The translations under genes and the position numbers were made by a program. Below are positions 9,994-17,471 of a stretch of 61,201 bases of DNA, one piece after another. Below the pieces are notes generated by a model. It saw nothing but the letters and a program-made list of their open reading frames with translations. It was not told the DNA's origin and made no database searches. Within the stretch, counting starts at the first letter, position 1. Each line of letters opens with the position of its first letter. This DNA is from an uncultured Prevotellaceae bacterium (lineage in GTDB: Bacteria; Bacteroidota; Bacteroidia; Bacteroidales; Bacteroidaceae), in assembly GCA_900318685.1 (NCBI GenBank), contig ONLL01000020.1, forward strand, positions 1 to 61,201. Direction: 5' to 3'.

Positions 9994-10081
9994 CGCCCAA
10001 CGGCTTTCGAGCGCCCGCCCGAAGATGGTTGGGCACCCGCCCGAAAGCCTTCGAGCGGACGCTCAACTGACAGCCGAGTGG
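9994..10081. repeat. 22-bp-phased array, family B (4 divergent units)
   Basis: Four 22-bp blocks start at 9994, 10016, 10038 and 10060 with CGCCC (CGCTC in the last) and share GAAAGCC- or CGAGCG-type cores, partly in inverted orientation. The sequence is unrelated to family A, but the 22-bp step is the same. Units are only moderately similar, so the call rests on the regular spacing of the CGCCC starts. Confidence 0.6.
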
Positions 10082-10158
10082 CAAAGAGACTCATTCATAT
10101 TCTACATAAGGCCTGAGCCGCTCGATAGCAAAACGAGGATGGGAGGAAGCTGTTTGTT

Positions 10159-10261
10159 CCCAGTATGGGAACATGACGCTCCTAGCATGGGAATATAACG
10201 CTCCCAGCAAGGGAACATAGCGCTCCCAGCATGGGAATGTGACGCTCCTCGCAAGGGAGTC
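10159..10261. repeat. 22-bp tandem array, family C, running into the rlpA stop codon
   Basis: Units start at 10159, 10181, 10203, 10225 and 10247 (last partial), with core CCCAGCATGGGAA followed by GACGCT. The array ends at the complement of the rlpA stop codon (10260-10262). It is a third distinct sequence with the same 22-bp period within 500 bp. Confidence 0.85.
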
Positions 10262-10772
10262 AATACTGCACGGGTGGAATGCTGTCTCGAGGGGGGATGG
10301 GGCCGTCGCGATTGGGGTCGAAGACTGTCACCTCAACTGGGGCGATGCCACGACGGAGAATGCCAAGCTCGCGGGCGGCACTCCAGGAGAGGTCGATGAT
10401 ACGGCCACGGCCAAAGGGCCCGCGGTCGTTGACCTTCACTACTACCACACGCTTGTTGTGGGGATTATACACCCGGAGGAGGGTGCCGAAGGGATGACGC
10501 TTGTGGGCACAGGTGAGACTGTCGTGGTGTAAACGCTCACCACTTGAGGTCATCCGCCCCGTGGCACGCTTCCCATAGTAGGAGGCGATGCCCTTTTCCT
10601 TTGTTGAATTGAGATTTGAGGTTTGAGATTTGAGATTTGAATTTGAATTGAGATTTGAGGTTTGAGATTTGAGATTTGAATTTGAATTGAGGTTTGAGGT
10701 TTGAGATTTGAGATTTAATGGGAATACAAACATAAGCCCCATAGACAGGAACGTCATGCATGCTCGCTTCAT
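10260..10772 (-). CDS. rlpA: RlpA-family septal ring lytic transglycosylase
   Basis: 170 residues from the ATG at 10772 ([18 protein letters not shown], a signal peptide); an ATG at 10793 would add MGITYQI ahead of it. The mature C-terminal domain is a double-psi beta-barrel of the RlpA family: [19 protein letters not shown], then HPFGTLLRV, then [19 protein letters not shown] with the conserved NDRGPF block and catalytic-type aspartate. By family it cleaves denuded peptidoglycan strands or acts at the septum, in the periplasm or outer membrane. The linker is unusual: three copies of the 13-residue unit [13 protein letters not shown], encoded by an AT-rich heptamer repeat. The SPOR domain of some homologues is absent. 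A 22-bp array abuts the stop codon. Confidence 0.85.
   Translation of the reverse strand: MKRACMTFLSMGLMFVFPLNLKSQTSNLNSNSNLKSQTSNLNSNSNLKSQTSNLNSTKEKGIASYYGKRATGRMTSSGERLHHDSLTCAHKRHPFGTLLRVYNPHNKRVVVVKVNDRGPFGRGRIIDLSWSAARELGILRRGIAPVEVTVFDPNRDGPIPPRDSIPPVQY
10608..10716. repeat. Heptamer-built 39-bp tandem repeat inside rlpA
   Basis: Two exact 39-bp units (10608-10646, 10647-10685) and a third partial unit (10686-10716) are built from TTTGAGA/TTTGAGG heptamers. They encode the repeated linker of RlpA on the minus strand. 39 is a multiple of 3, so whole-unit changes keep the frame; a 7-bp slip would not. The same heptamers occur outside the gene at 10797-10826 and at 58376-58450. Confidence 0.85.
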
Positions 10773-10796
10773 TATCTGGTAAGTGATACCCATAAA

Positions 10797-10826
10797 TCTC
10801 AAACCTCAATTCTCAAATCTCAAATC
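10797..10826. repeat. AT-rich heptamer repeat between gdhA and rlpA
   Basis: TCTCAAA-type heptamers fill the gap between the gdhA stop (10828) and the rlpA start. They match the repeat inside rlpA and the leader before the LicC-like gene (58424-58450). No promoter box is recognisable within them. Confidence 0.6.
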
Positions 10827-10827
10827 A

Positions 10828-12168
10828 TCACACGATGCCCTGAGCCATCATGGCATGTGCAACCTTCATGAAGCCAGCCACGTTGGCACCCTTGACATAG
10901 TTGATGTAGCCGCTGGGCTCCTTGCCGTATTTCACGCACTGGGCATGGATGCCAGCCATGATCTGATGCAGTTTCTGATCGACTTCCTCAGCTGTCCACG
11001 ACATACGCATGGAGTTCTGAGTCATCTCCAGACCAGAGGTAGCCACACCACCGGCATTGACAGCCTTGCCAGGAGCGAAGAGCTGACCGGCAGCAATGAA
11101 CTTATTGACAGCCTCAGCCGTGCAACCCATGTTCGACACCTCTGCTACGCACAAAGGCTTGTTGGCCAGGATGGCATCAGCATCGTCGCCGTTGAGCTCG
11201 TTCTGAGTGGCACAAGGCAGGTAGATATCGGCCTTCTGCTCCCAAGGTTTCTTGCCCTCAAAGAAGGTGGAACCCTCGAACTCCTCAGCATAGGGTGCGC
11301 AGACATCGTTGCCAGAGGCACGTAGCTCAAGCATATACTCGATCTTCTCGGCATCGAGGCCAGCAGGATCGTAGATATAACCGTCGGGACCGCTGATGGT
11401 GATGACCTTGGCTCCCAGCTCAGTAGCCTTCTTGGCAGCACCCCAGGCCACGTTGCCGAAGCCAGAGAGAGCCACCGTCTTGCCCTTGATGTCGAGGTTG
11501 TGGGTCTTCAACATGTGGTTGACGAAGTAGAGTGCACCAAAGCCCGTTGCCTCAGGACGCAGGATGCTGCCGCCCCACTCCAGGCCTTTACCCGTGAGGG
11601 TGGCACCGTGGAACTGCGAGGTAAGCTTCTTGTACATGCCGAAGAGGTAGCCTATCTCACGTCCGCCAACGCCGATGTCGCCTGCAGGCACGTCCATATC
11701 GGGACCGATGACCTTGTAGAGCTCCATCATAAATGCCTGACAGAAACGCATGATCTCAGCGTCGCTCTTGCCACGAGGAGCAAAGTCGGAGCCGCCCTTG
11801 CCACCGCCCATAGGCAGCGTGGTAAGTGCATTCTTGAATGTCTGTTCGAATCCCAGGAACTTCAGGATGGAGAGGTTGACGGAGGGGTGGAAGCGCAGAC
11901 CGCCCTTGTAAGGGCCAATGGCGCTGTTGAACTGCACGCGATAGCCGATGTTCACCTGTACCTCGCCCTTGTCGTCGACCCAGGGCACACGGAACGTGAT
12001 GATGCGCTCCGGCTCTACGATGCGCTCCACAATCTTTGCCTTCTCGAATTCAGGATGCTGGTTGTAGACATCCTTGATCGACTCCAGCACTTCGCGTACT
12101 GCCTGAAGGAATTCCAACTCGCCTGGGTGCTTGCGCTCCAGGCCTTGCATAATTTTCTCAACTTCCAT
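10828..12168 (-). CDS. gdhA: NADP-type glutamate dehydrogenase
   Basis: 446 residues, the usual length of the hexameric bacterial enzyme. It reductively aminates 2-oxoglutarate with ammonia to L-glutamate in the cytoplasm. Visible motifs are the glutamate-binding stretch YKGGLRFHP, the catalytic-lysine loop LPMGGGKGGSDFAPRGKSD (residues about 115-133), PAGDIGVGGREIGY, and a Rossmann GFGNVAWGAAKKATELGAKV near 240. SNMGCTAEAVNKF and VNAGGVATSGLEM lie near the C-terminus. The neighbours (SusD upstream, rlpA downstream) are unrelated, so it is probably its own unit. Upstream on the minus strand a weak TAACTTTA could serve as -7 box. Confidence 0.97.
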   Translation of the reverse strand: MEVEKIMQGLERKHPGELEFLQAVREVLESIKDVYNQHPEFEKAKIVERIVEPERIITFRVPWVDDKGEVQVNIGYRVQFNSAIGPYKGGLRFHPSVNLSILKFLGFEQTFKNALTTLPMGGGKGGSDFAPRGKSDAEIMRFCQAFMMELYKVIGPDMDVPAGDIGVGGREIGYLFGMYKKLTSQFHGATLTGKGLEWGGSILRPEATGFGALYFVNHMLKTHNLDIKGKTVALSGFGNVAWGAAKKATELGAKVITISGPDGYIYDPAGLDAEKIEYMLELRASGNDVCAPYAEEFEGSTFFEGKKPWEQKADIYLPCATQNELNGDDADAILANKPLCVAEVSNMGCTAEAVNKFIAAGQLFAPGKAVNAGGVATSGLEMTQNSMRMSWTAEEVDQKLHQIMAGIHAQCVKYGKEPSGYINYVKGANVAGFMKVAHAMMAQGIV

Positions 12169-12208
12169 AGTTTAAGTTTTAAAGTTAATCGGTTAGTTTT
12201 GTGGTAAG

Positions 12209-12234
12209 GGCAGCGGCCATAAGAGACCGCTGCC
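12209..12234 (-). terminator. Hairpin after the second SusD gene
   Basis: GGCAGCGG (12209-12216) and its complement (12227-12234) form a perfect 8-bp stem with a 10-nt loop between the SusD stop (12264) and gdhA (12168). The minus strand has no U-tract; forward-strand T-runs follow at about 12242. Termination or attenuation is inferred. Confidence 0.4.
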
Positions 12235-12263
12235 GTTGCCGTTTGTTTTTAATCAAAGTGTGC

Positions 12264-14123
12264 TTAGTAGCCTATCTTGCCCTTCCAGCGCAGATACCAG
12301 TTGTGCTGGTCGGCGAGGTTGGCTTTCACCTCTGCCTGCACCTCGCTGCTCTTCTCCTCGCCACGGCGTGCATAGACGGCCTTGGCCATGAAAGCGCCGG
12401 GATTGTCCTGACGCATAGCAAAGCGCATCAGGTCGTAGAAGCGTGTGCCCTCGAAAGCTAACTCAAGTGCTTCCTCGTTGAGCAGGAGACTGTCGACGTA
12501 GGCCTGCTGTCTGTCGATGTCGATGGGTTCGAACACGGAGTCGTTGATCTGGATGAAGTCGGGGAACTGATAGTACTCGTTCATCGGTGTCCATCCTGAA
12601 CCGCGTGTGTGGATGCCAACCATGTTGTGAGTGGCAACAGCACCCGCACCAATAATATCGCCCACATCCATCACTGCATAGCGGGTGTCGGGGAAGTCGA
12701 AGCGCGAGACGAAGATGGAGTCGCTGCTGTCGTAAGCCGTGTAGAAATCGAAGTAAGGTATGACTTCCTGCTGGATGACCCTGTTGCTCAGACCCTGTGA
12801 GAGGATCTGGAAGGCCATGCGTGGATAGCCGGCCATGTTGAGTGCCTCAGCCATGCGCAGGTAGACCATCATGCGGCGATAGATGTGCACGTTGCGTGTG
12901 GTGTACTTGGCAATGCTCTGAGTCTCGATGCGCTCACCCGTGAGACGGTCGCGCTGGAAGCTCTCTGTCCACACATCCGACAGGCGCAGGTCGCCCGACT
13001 GATGCTCTGTGAGTCCGGCAGGTGAATAGGTGACGCTGTTTCCGTCGTATGACAGGACACAGTTGGCCTGCGACTCAGAGATGTCGACCATGCGCTGTGA
13101 GGGCGAGATGCTCACCTTGTAGTTGTTCTCCTCACGTGAATAGAAGAGGTTGCGCAGCTCACTGTAGTTACCCTCGGCACGGATGGAGTCGCCGGCAATC
13201 ATCGTAATCAGCTCGGTGTTCTCTCCGAACGTCTCGGAACTGAATGTACTTCCTCCGGAGAAGCGACGGCTTGTCCAGTTGGAGGTACCAGGCGTCCACA
13301 TGCTATAGGATGTGCCTGTGGGATAGGCTGAGTTCTGTCCGTTGCGCTCGCTGATGTACTTGTAGTAGTTGAGCGCAGCCTGCCTATAGTCTTCCTTGCT
13401 TCCTGTGACGGATGCACGCCAGAGGTAGAGGTCGCCACGGATGACGCTGATGGGGAAGAAGAGCACCTTGGACTCTACACCACGGATGGTGCGATAGCCT
13501 GGTGTCTCAGTGTTGTAGCGCTCGGGTATCGAAGCCAGGTCGTTGATGAAATAGGTGCAGATGGCCTGGAGATCAGCCTTGTTGGCAGTCTCGGCAGCCT
13601 CAGCCTCTTCCTTGCTCAGCAGAGCCTCGGTATAGAAAGGCACCTGACCGTAGTTGAGCACCAGCTGCAGATAAGTCCATGCGCGTATAGCCTTCACGGC
13701 AGCATACTCCTTCATGAAGATGTTCTCATTACGATTGCTCTTCATGGCAGTATCGACATGAGTGATGAAGTAGTTACAGTTGTTGATGACGGCATAGTAG
13801 TCGCTGGGCTTGTTGTACATGTTGTCGTCGCTGATGCTGAACGTCGCCACCTCGCGCAGGTCGTTGCTGGCCTCAGTAGTCAGGTCGACAAGGTCGCCGC
13901 GCACCTCTCCGAGGAGGATGGTGCGGTCGGCCAGTGCCTGAAGCTTGGTGAGGATGCCCGTCACGGAATAGATGGTGTCGACGGCATTGTTGAGATGCTC
14001 TTTTTCGGCGTAGAGCACGTCGTCGGACTCCTGATTGAAGAAATCATCGCAGGAGGTGAAGGTAGCGGTAATACCGCAACATACCAGACAGCCGCAGAAT
14101 AATTTATAAAGCTTGGTAATCAT
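12264..14123 (-). CDS. SusD/RagB-family lipoprotein, last gene of the FAS1 operon
   Basis: 619 residues from the ATG at 14123 (MITKLYKLFCGCLVCCGI); the in-frame TTG at 14132 is less likely. The lipobox TFTSC places the lipidated cysteine at the outer membrane. The SusD architecture shows as TPR-like helices, INNCNYFITHVDTA and RAWTYLQLVLNYGQVPFYTE near residue 140, and the C-terminal FEGTRFYDLMRFAMR that ends most SusD proteins. By family it caps a SusC barrel and presents ligand. It lies 36 bp after its SusC partner. The ligand cannot be deduced; no hydrolase is nearby. Confidence 0.93.
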   Translation of the reverse strand: MITKLYKLFCGCLVCCGITATFTSCDDFFNQESDDVLYAEKEHLNNAVDTIYSVTGILTKLQALADRTILLGEVRGDLVDLTTEASNDLREVATFSISDDNMYNKPSDYYAVINNCNYFITHVDTAMKSNRNENIFMKEYAAVKAIRAWTYLQLVLNYGQVPFYTEALLSKEEAEAAETANKADLQAICTYFINDLASIPERYNTETPGYRTIRGVESKVLFFPISVIRGDLYLWRASVTGSKEDYRQAALNYYKYISERNGQNSAYPTGTSYSMWTPGTSNWTSRRFSGGSTFSSETFGENTELITMIAGDSIRAEGNYSELRNLFYSREENNYKVSISPSQRMVDISESQANCVLSYDGNSVTYSPAGLTEHQSGDLRLSDVWTESFQRDRLTGERIETQSIAKYTTRNVHIYRRMMVYLRMAEALNMAGYPRMAFQILSQGLSNRVIQQEVIPYFDFYTAYDSSDSIFVSRFDFPDTRYAVMDVGDIIGAGAVATHNMVGIHTRGSGWTPMNEYYQFPDFIQINDSVFEPIDIDRQQAYVDSLLLNEEALELAFEGTRFYDLMRFAMRQDNPGAFMAKAVYARRGEEKSSEVQAEVKANLADQHNWYLRWKGKIGY

Positions 14124-14157
14124 AATACTCAATTTTCAATGTTCAATTATCAATCTC
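14124..14157. repeat. AT-rich TCAAT repeat in the SusC-SusD gap
   Basis: Short repeats of TCAATTTTCAATGTTCAATT type fill the 36-bp gap before the SusD ATG. They resemble leader-type repeats of Bacteroidales and contain no promoter boxes. Confidence 0.4.
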
Positions 14158-14159
14158 GA

Positions 14160-17100
14160 TTACAGGTTAATCTTCACACCAGCCACGATGCTGCGGCTCA
14201 GTCCCAGACGTCCCAGGTCGATGCCCTGTCCGATGACACTTGATGTCATGGTGAACTCGGGATCGCTGCCCAGATACTTCGTGAAGGTGAGCAGGTTGTT
14301 GCCCTGCACCCAGAACTGCAGTCCCTGGATGTACTCCGACTTCAGCGGGAGGTCATAGGACAGGGTGGCACTCTTCAGTCGCAGGTAGGAACCGTCCTCA
14401 ATCCAGCGGTTGCTGAAGCGGGAGTTGTTCATGGGATCCTGGAACGTGATGCGAGGCACGTCGGTGAGCTGTCCTTCCACCTGCCAGCGACGCTGCAAGG
14501 CCGTGGTCTGGTTCATGAAGCGTGATCCGCCTTCCAGCTGTGAGCGCATGTAGTTGTATACATCATTGCCCAGCGAGTAGTTGAAGCGTACGTCCAGACG
14601 GAGTCGCTTCCATGCTACTGTGGTAAAGATGTTTCCGTAAATGTCGGGATTGGGGTCGCCAATGAACATCTGGTCAGCTTCGGTAATCATTCCGTCGCCA
14701 TTGAGGTCGGCGAAATGCACGTCACCAGCCTTGAAGTAGTTCTTGTCGATACCATTGTCAGCCAGGAAATAGAGACCTTCCTCAGCGGGCAGGCCGGCAG
14801 CCTTTGCTTCCTCGGTGGTGGCAAACACGCCCAGGCTCTTGTAGCCATAGAAGGCGTTGGCAACCTGTCCTACCTGTGTGCGGATGGTGGCGCCATATAC
14901 CTTGTTGTCCACAAACTGAGCATTGTCGGGCAGCTCGCAGATCTCATTCTTATAATGACCTGCGCTGGCACCCACCTGCCACTGCCAGTCCTTCAGGGCA
15001 AGCATCTTCACGGTGAAGTTCACGTCGAAGCCTTCATTCTTCAGCTTACCGCCATTCGACCAGTTCATGTCGAGGCCGCTGAGGAATCCCAGGGACTGAC
15101 GTGTGAGCAGGTTGTCGGTGGTGGAGCGGAAGTAGTTGAAGCCCACGCTGAGACGATTGTTGAAGAAGCTGGACTCCAGTCCAAGGTTCAGTCGGCGAGT
15201 GGTCTCCCACTGTATCTCGTTGTTTCCGATGCCGTCGAATGCCAGTCCGGAGATGGTGTGCAGGAACTGCGAGGCACGGAAGTAACTGCGTGCAGCGTAG
15301 TAGTCGATATCGTCGTTACCGCTGATCTCGTAACCTGCGGAGAGACGCAAGTAGTTGATGCCGTCGATGCCTGCCATCCAAGGCTCGTTGGTAACAACCC
15401 AAGATGCCATCAGGCCGGGGAAGATGGCCCAGGGGGCCTTCAGCAGCTTGATATCGCCGCTGTCCTCACCAAAGCGTGATGAACCGTCGACCGTGAGGTT
15501 GGCCTGCAGATAGTAGCGGCTCTTGTAGTTGTATTCGCCCTGGAAGTACCATGAGAGTGTGTTCCAGTTCTCGTTCACGCCTACTGCATCCTTGTCACGG
15601 AGATTACCGCTCATGAACGGAGTCTTATCACTACCGGTGTCATAACCTACCTGTGAATTGGTGGTGAAGCTCTCCCAGTTGATGCGTGCACCACCGAAGA
15701 GGTGTACGTAATGAGCATCGAAGCGCTTGCGCCAGTCAATCCTGGTGTCGCTCAAGAGAGAGTTCTGCTTGGAGGCCAGTGAACGTACCTCGTTCTCACG
15801 ATTTCCACCCAGACTGGTGACGTAGTAGCTTGGCGTACCATTGATGGGGATGTAGAACATCTCGTTGGTGTTCACCAGATTGTAGCTGAAGTGCTCGCTC
15901 ACGAAGAGGTCGCTGTTGATCATGTACTTCGGCGTAATGGTCAGGTTGAGCATTGAGTTCTCGAAGCGGTTCTTGTTCTCAGCCTCGGAATACTCAAGGA
16001 TGGCTGCGGGGTTACCCAGCTGCCAGTTATAGCCGTTGTACTTGGCAAGGGCCTCGCTGAGGTAGGACTCCTGTACGATGTCGAACTGAGAATCGGAGAA
16101 ACGTCCGGCACCCGTCTCGTCGTGACCATAGCTGTAGGGGCTCATGAAGGGGCTCTTCACATAGGCCAGGAACGATGGGGCTGTAGGAGTTCCCTCGTCA
16201 TAGCCCTCGGGAGCACCGTCGTTACGAAGGTTGCGGGTGACGTTCGAGAACGAAGCATCGAAGCGCACGTCCAGTCTGCGTGACAGACCAATATCGGTAT
16301 TGAAGCGGACGTTCAGTCGGCCCATGCCGTTGTTCTTCATCGTGCTCTGCATGTTGCCATATCCAACGGAGAGGTTGTAGTTGGCCACATCGTCACCACC
16401 TTCCACATTGATACCGTAGTTCTGGGTGAAAGCCGTACGATAGACGTAGTCCTTCCAGTCGGTCTGCTGGTGGTACTGATCGTAATAGTAATAGGTGGGA
16501 TCCTCGTTGAGGAACTTGAACTTACGGTTAGTGGTGTTGGTGGTCTTCAGCATCTCAGAAGCATAGCTGCGATACTGACTGTGATCCATGACGGAGATAT
16601 ACTTTGGCTCAAGCGTGACACCAGCCGAGATGTTGGCGGTGATGCGTGTAGCCATCGACTTGTTACGACGCGTCTGGATGAGCACCACACCATTGGCACC
16701 CTTCGAACCGTAGAGGGCTGTTCCGTTGCGGAGCACGGTCACCTTTTCAATGTCGGCAGGGTTGATGTTGGTTAGAATGTCGTTGTAGAAACCGTCGTGC
16801 AGCAAGGTGCGACCATACTGCTGGTCGATGATGACATCGTCGATGACAATCAGCGGCTGGGCATTGACATTCAGCGAGTTCAAGCCTTGCATGAACATCA
16901 CGCTGCCAACACCGGGCGTGCCGTTGCGACCAATGGTGTGAACAAAGGCACCCAGCTGGTTCTGTATCTCATCCTTGATGTTGATGGCATTGGTATATTT
17001 GAAATCCATTGCCTGACGGTCGCCACGCACGTTGGTCTGGCTGCTGTACTCAGCATCGAAAGTGGTGGAGTAGAGCTCCACGGGCTTCTGTACCTCGTCA

Positions 17101-17444
17101 GCTGTCAAACCCAGTCGTACGGGATTGTAGTCGGGAGTAGTGATGTAGAGTCCTGAGGCGAAGAGGGGAATGTAAATCTTGTAGGTTCCGTCGTCTTCGG
17201 TAAGGACACTGTATCCATCAATTTCTGAAGCACGCACGATGGCACCTGCCACAGGTTTCTTGGTGGCAGCGTCGAGCACGATGCCGCTCACCAGGCGTGT
17301 CTCATACTTCTTCTGCTTCACGGGCATGGTCCTGACGATTTCCTGTACCTCGTCTTCTTCTTCCGTCTCGTCATCCTGTGCAAAGATGTTCGTAGGGAAG
17401 AACAACAGACCAGTGATAAGTCCAAATAAGATGTATCGTTTCAT
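14160..17444 (-). CDS. SusC/RagA-family TonB-dependent transporter
   Basis: 1094 residues. Signal peptide MKRYILFGLITGLLFFPTNI ending FAQ, then an acidic stretch (DDETEEEDEVQE) that is not usual at this point. Next come a CarboxypepD_reg-like domain (VSGIVLDAATKKPVAGAIV, residues 53-115) and a plug domain with PLIVIDDVIIDQ and NPADIEKVTVLRNGTALYG followed by GANGVVLI. The 22-stranded barrel ends in SRSIVAGVKINL. It should import a ligand across the outer membrane using TonB energy, with the SusD downstream as lid. No STN domain is seen, so it probably does not signal to an anti-sigma factor. It follows three FAS1 lipoprotein genes in the same operon, 27 bp after the last. Confidence 0.94.
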   Translation of the reverse strand: MKRYILFGLITGLLFFPTNIFAQDDETEEEDEVQEIVRTMPVKQKKYETRLVSGIVLDAATKKPVAGAIVRASEIDGYSVLTEDDGTYKIYIPLFASGLYITTPDYNPVRLGLTADEVQKPVELYSTTFDAEYSSQTNVRGDRQAMDFKYTNAINIKDEIQNQLGAFVHTIGRNGTPGVGSVMFMQGLNSLNVNAQPLIVIDDVIIDQQYGRTLLHDGFYNDILTNINPADIEKVTVLRNGTALYGSKGANGVVLIQTRRNKSMATRITANISAGVTLEPKYISVMDHSQYRSYASEMLKTTNTTNRKFKFLNEDPTYYYYDQYHQQTDWKDYVYRTAFTQNYGINVEGGDDVANYNLSVGYGNMQSTMKNNGMGRLNVRFNTDIGLSRRLDVRFDASFSNVTRNLRNDGAPEGYDEGTPTAPSFLAYVKSPFMSPYSYGHDETGAGRFSDSQFDIVQESYLSEALAKYNGYNWQLGNPAAILEYSEAENKNRFENSMLNLTITPKYMINSDLFVSEHFSYNLVNTNEMFYIPINGTPSYYVTSLGGNRENEVRSLASKQNSLLSDTRIDWRKRFDAHYVHLFGGARINWESFTTNSQVGYDTGSDKTPFMSGNLRDKDAVGVNENWNTLSWYFQGEYNYKSRYYLQANLTVDGSSRFGEDSGDIKLLKAPWAIFPGLMASWVVTNEPWMAGIDGINYLRLSAGYEISGNDDIDYYAARSYFRASQFLHTISGLAFDGIGNNEIQWETTRRLNLGLESSFFNNRLSVGFNYFRSTTDNLLTRQSLGFLSGLDMNWSNGGKLKNEGFDVNFTVKMLALKDWQWQVGASAGHYKNEICELPDNAQFVDNKVYGATIRTQVGQVANAFYGYKSLGVFATTEEAKAAGLPAEEGLYFLADNGIDKNYFKAGDVHFADLNGDGMITEADQMFIGDPNPDIYGNIFTTVAWKRLRLDVRFNYSLGNDVYNYMRSQLEGGSRFMNQTTALQRRWQVEGQLTDVPRITFQDPMNNSRFSNRWIEDGSYLRLKSATLSYDLPLKSEYIQGLQFWVQGNNLLTFTKYLGSDPEFTMTSSVIGQGIDLGRLGLSRSIVAGVKINL

Positions 17445-17471
17445 AAATCTTTCGTTTTTAGTCTGTGAACA

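Noticed and set aside
9686-10198. Overlapping reading frames with a 22-residue periodic Cys/Arg/Ser-rich peptide
   Set aside because: They arise because a 22-bp repeat is open in all three frames. There is no promoter, leader or consistent start, and several frames are equally open.
9791-10261. CRISPR array
   Set aside because: The 22-bp units are directly adjacent with no unique spacers, and no cas genes are present.
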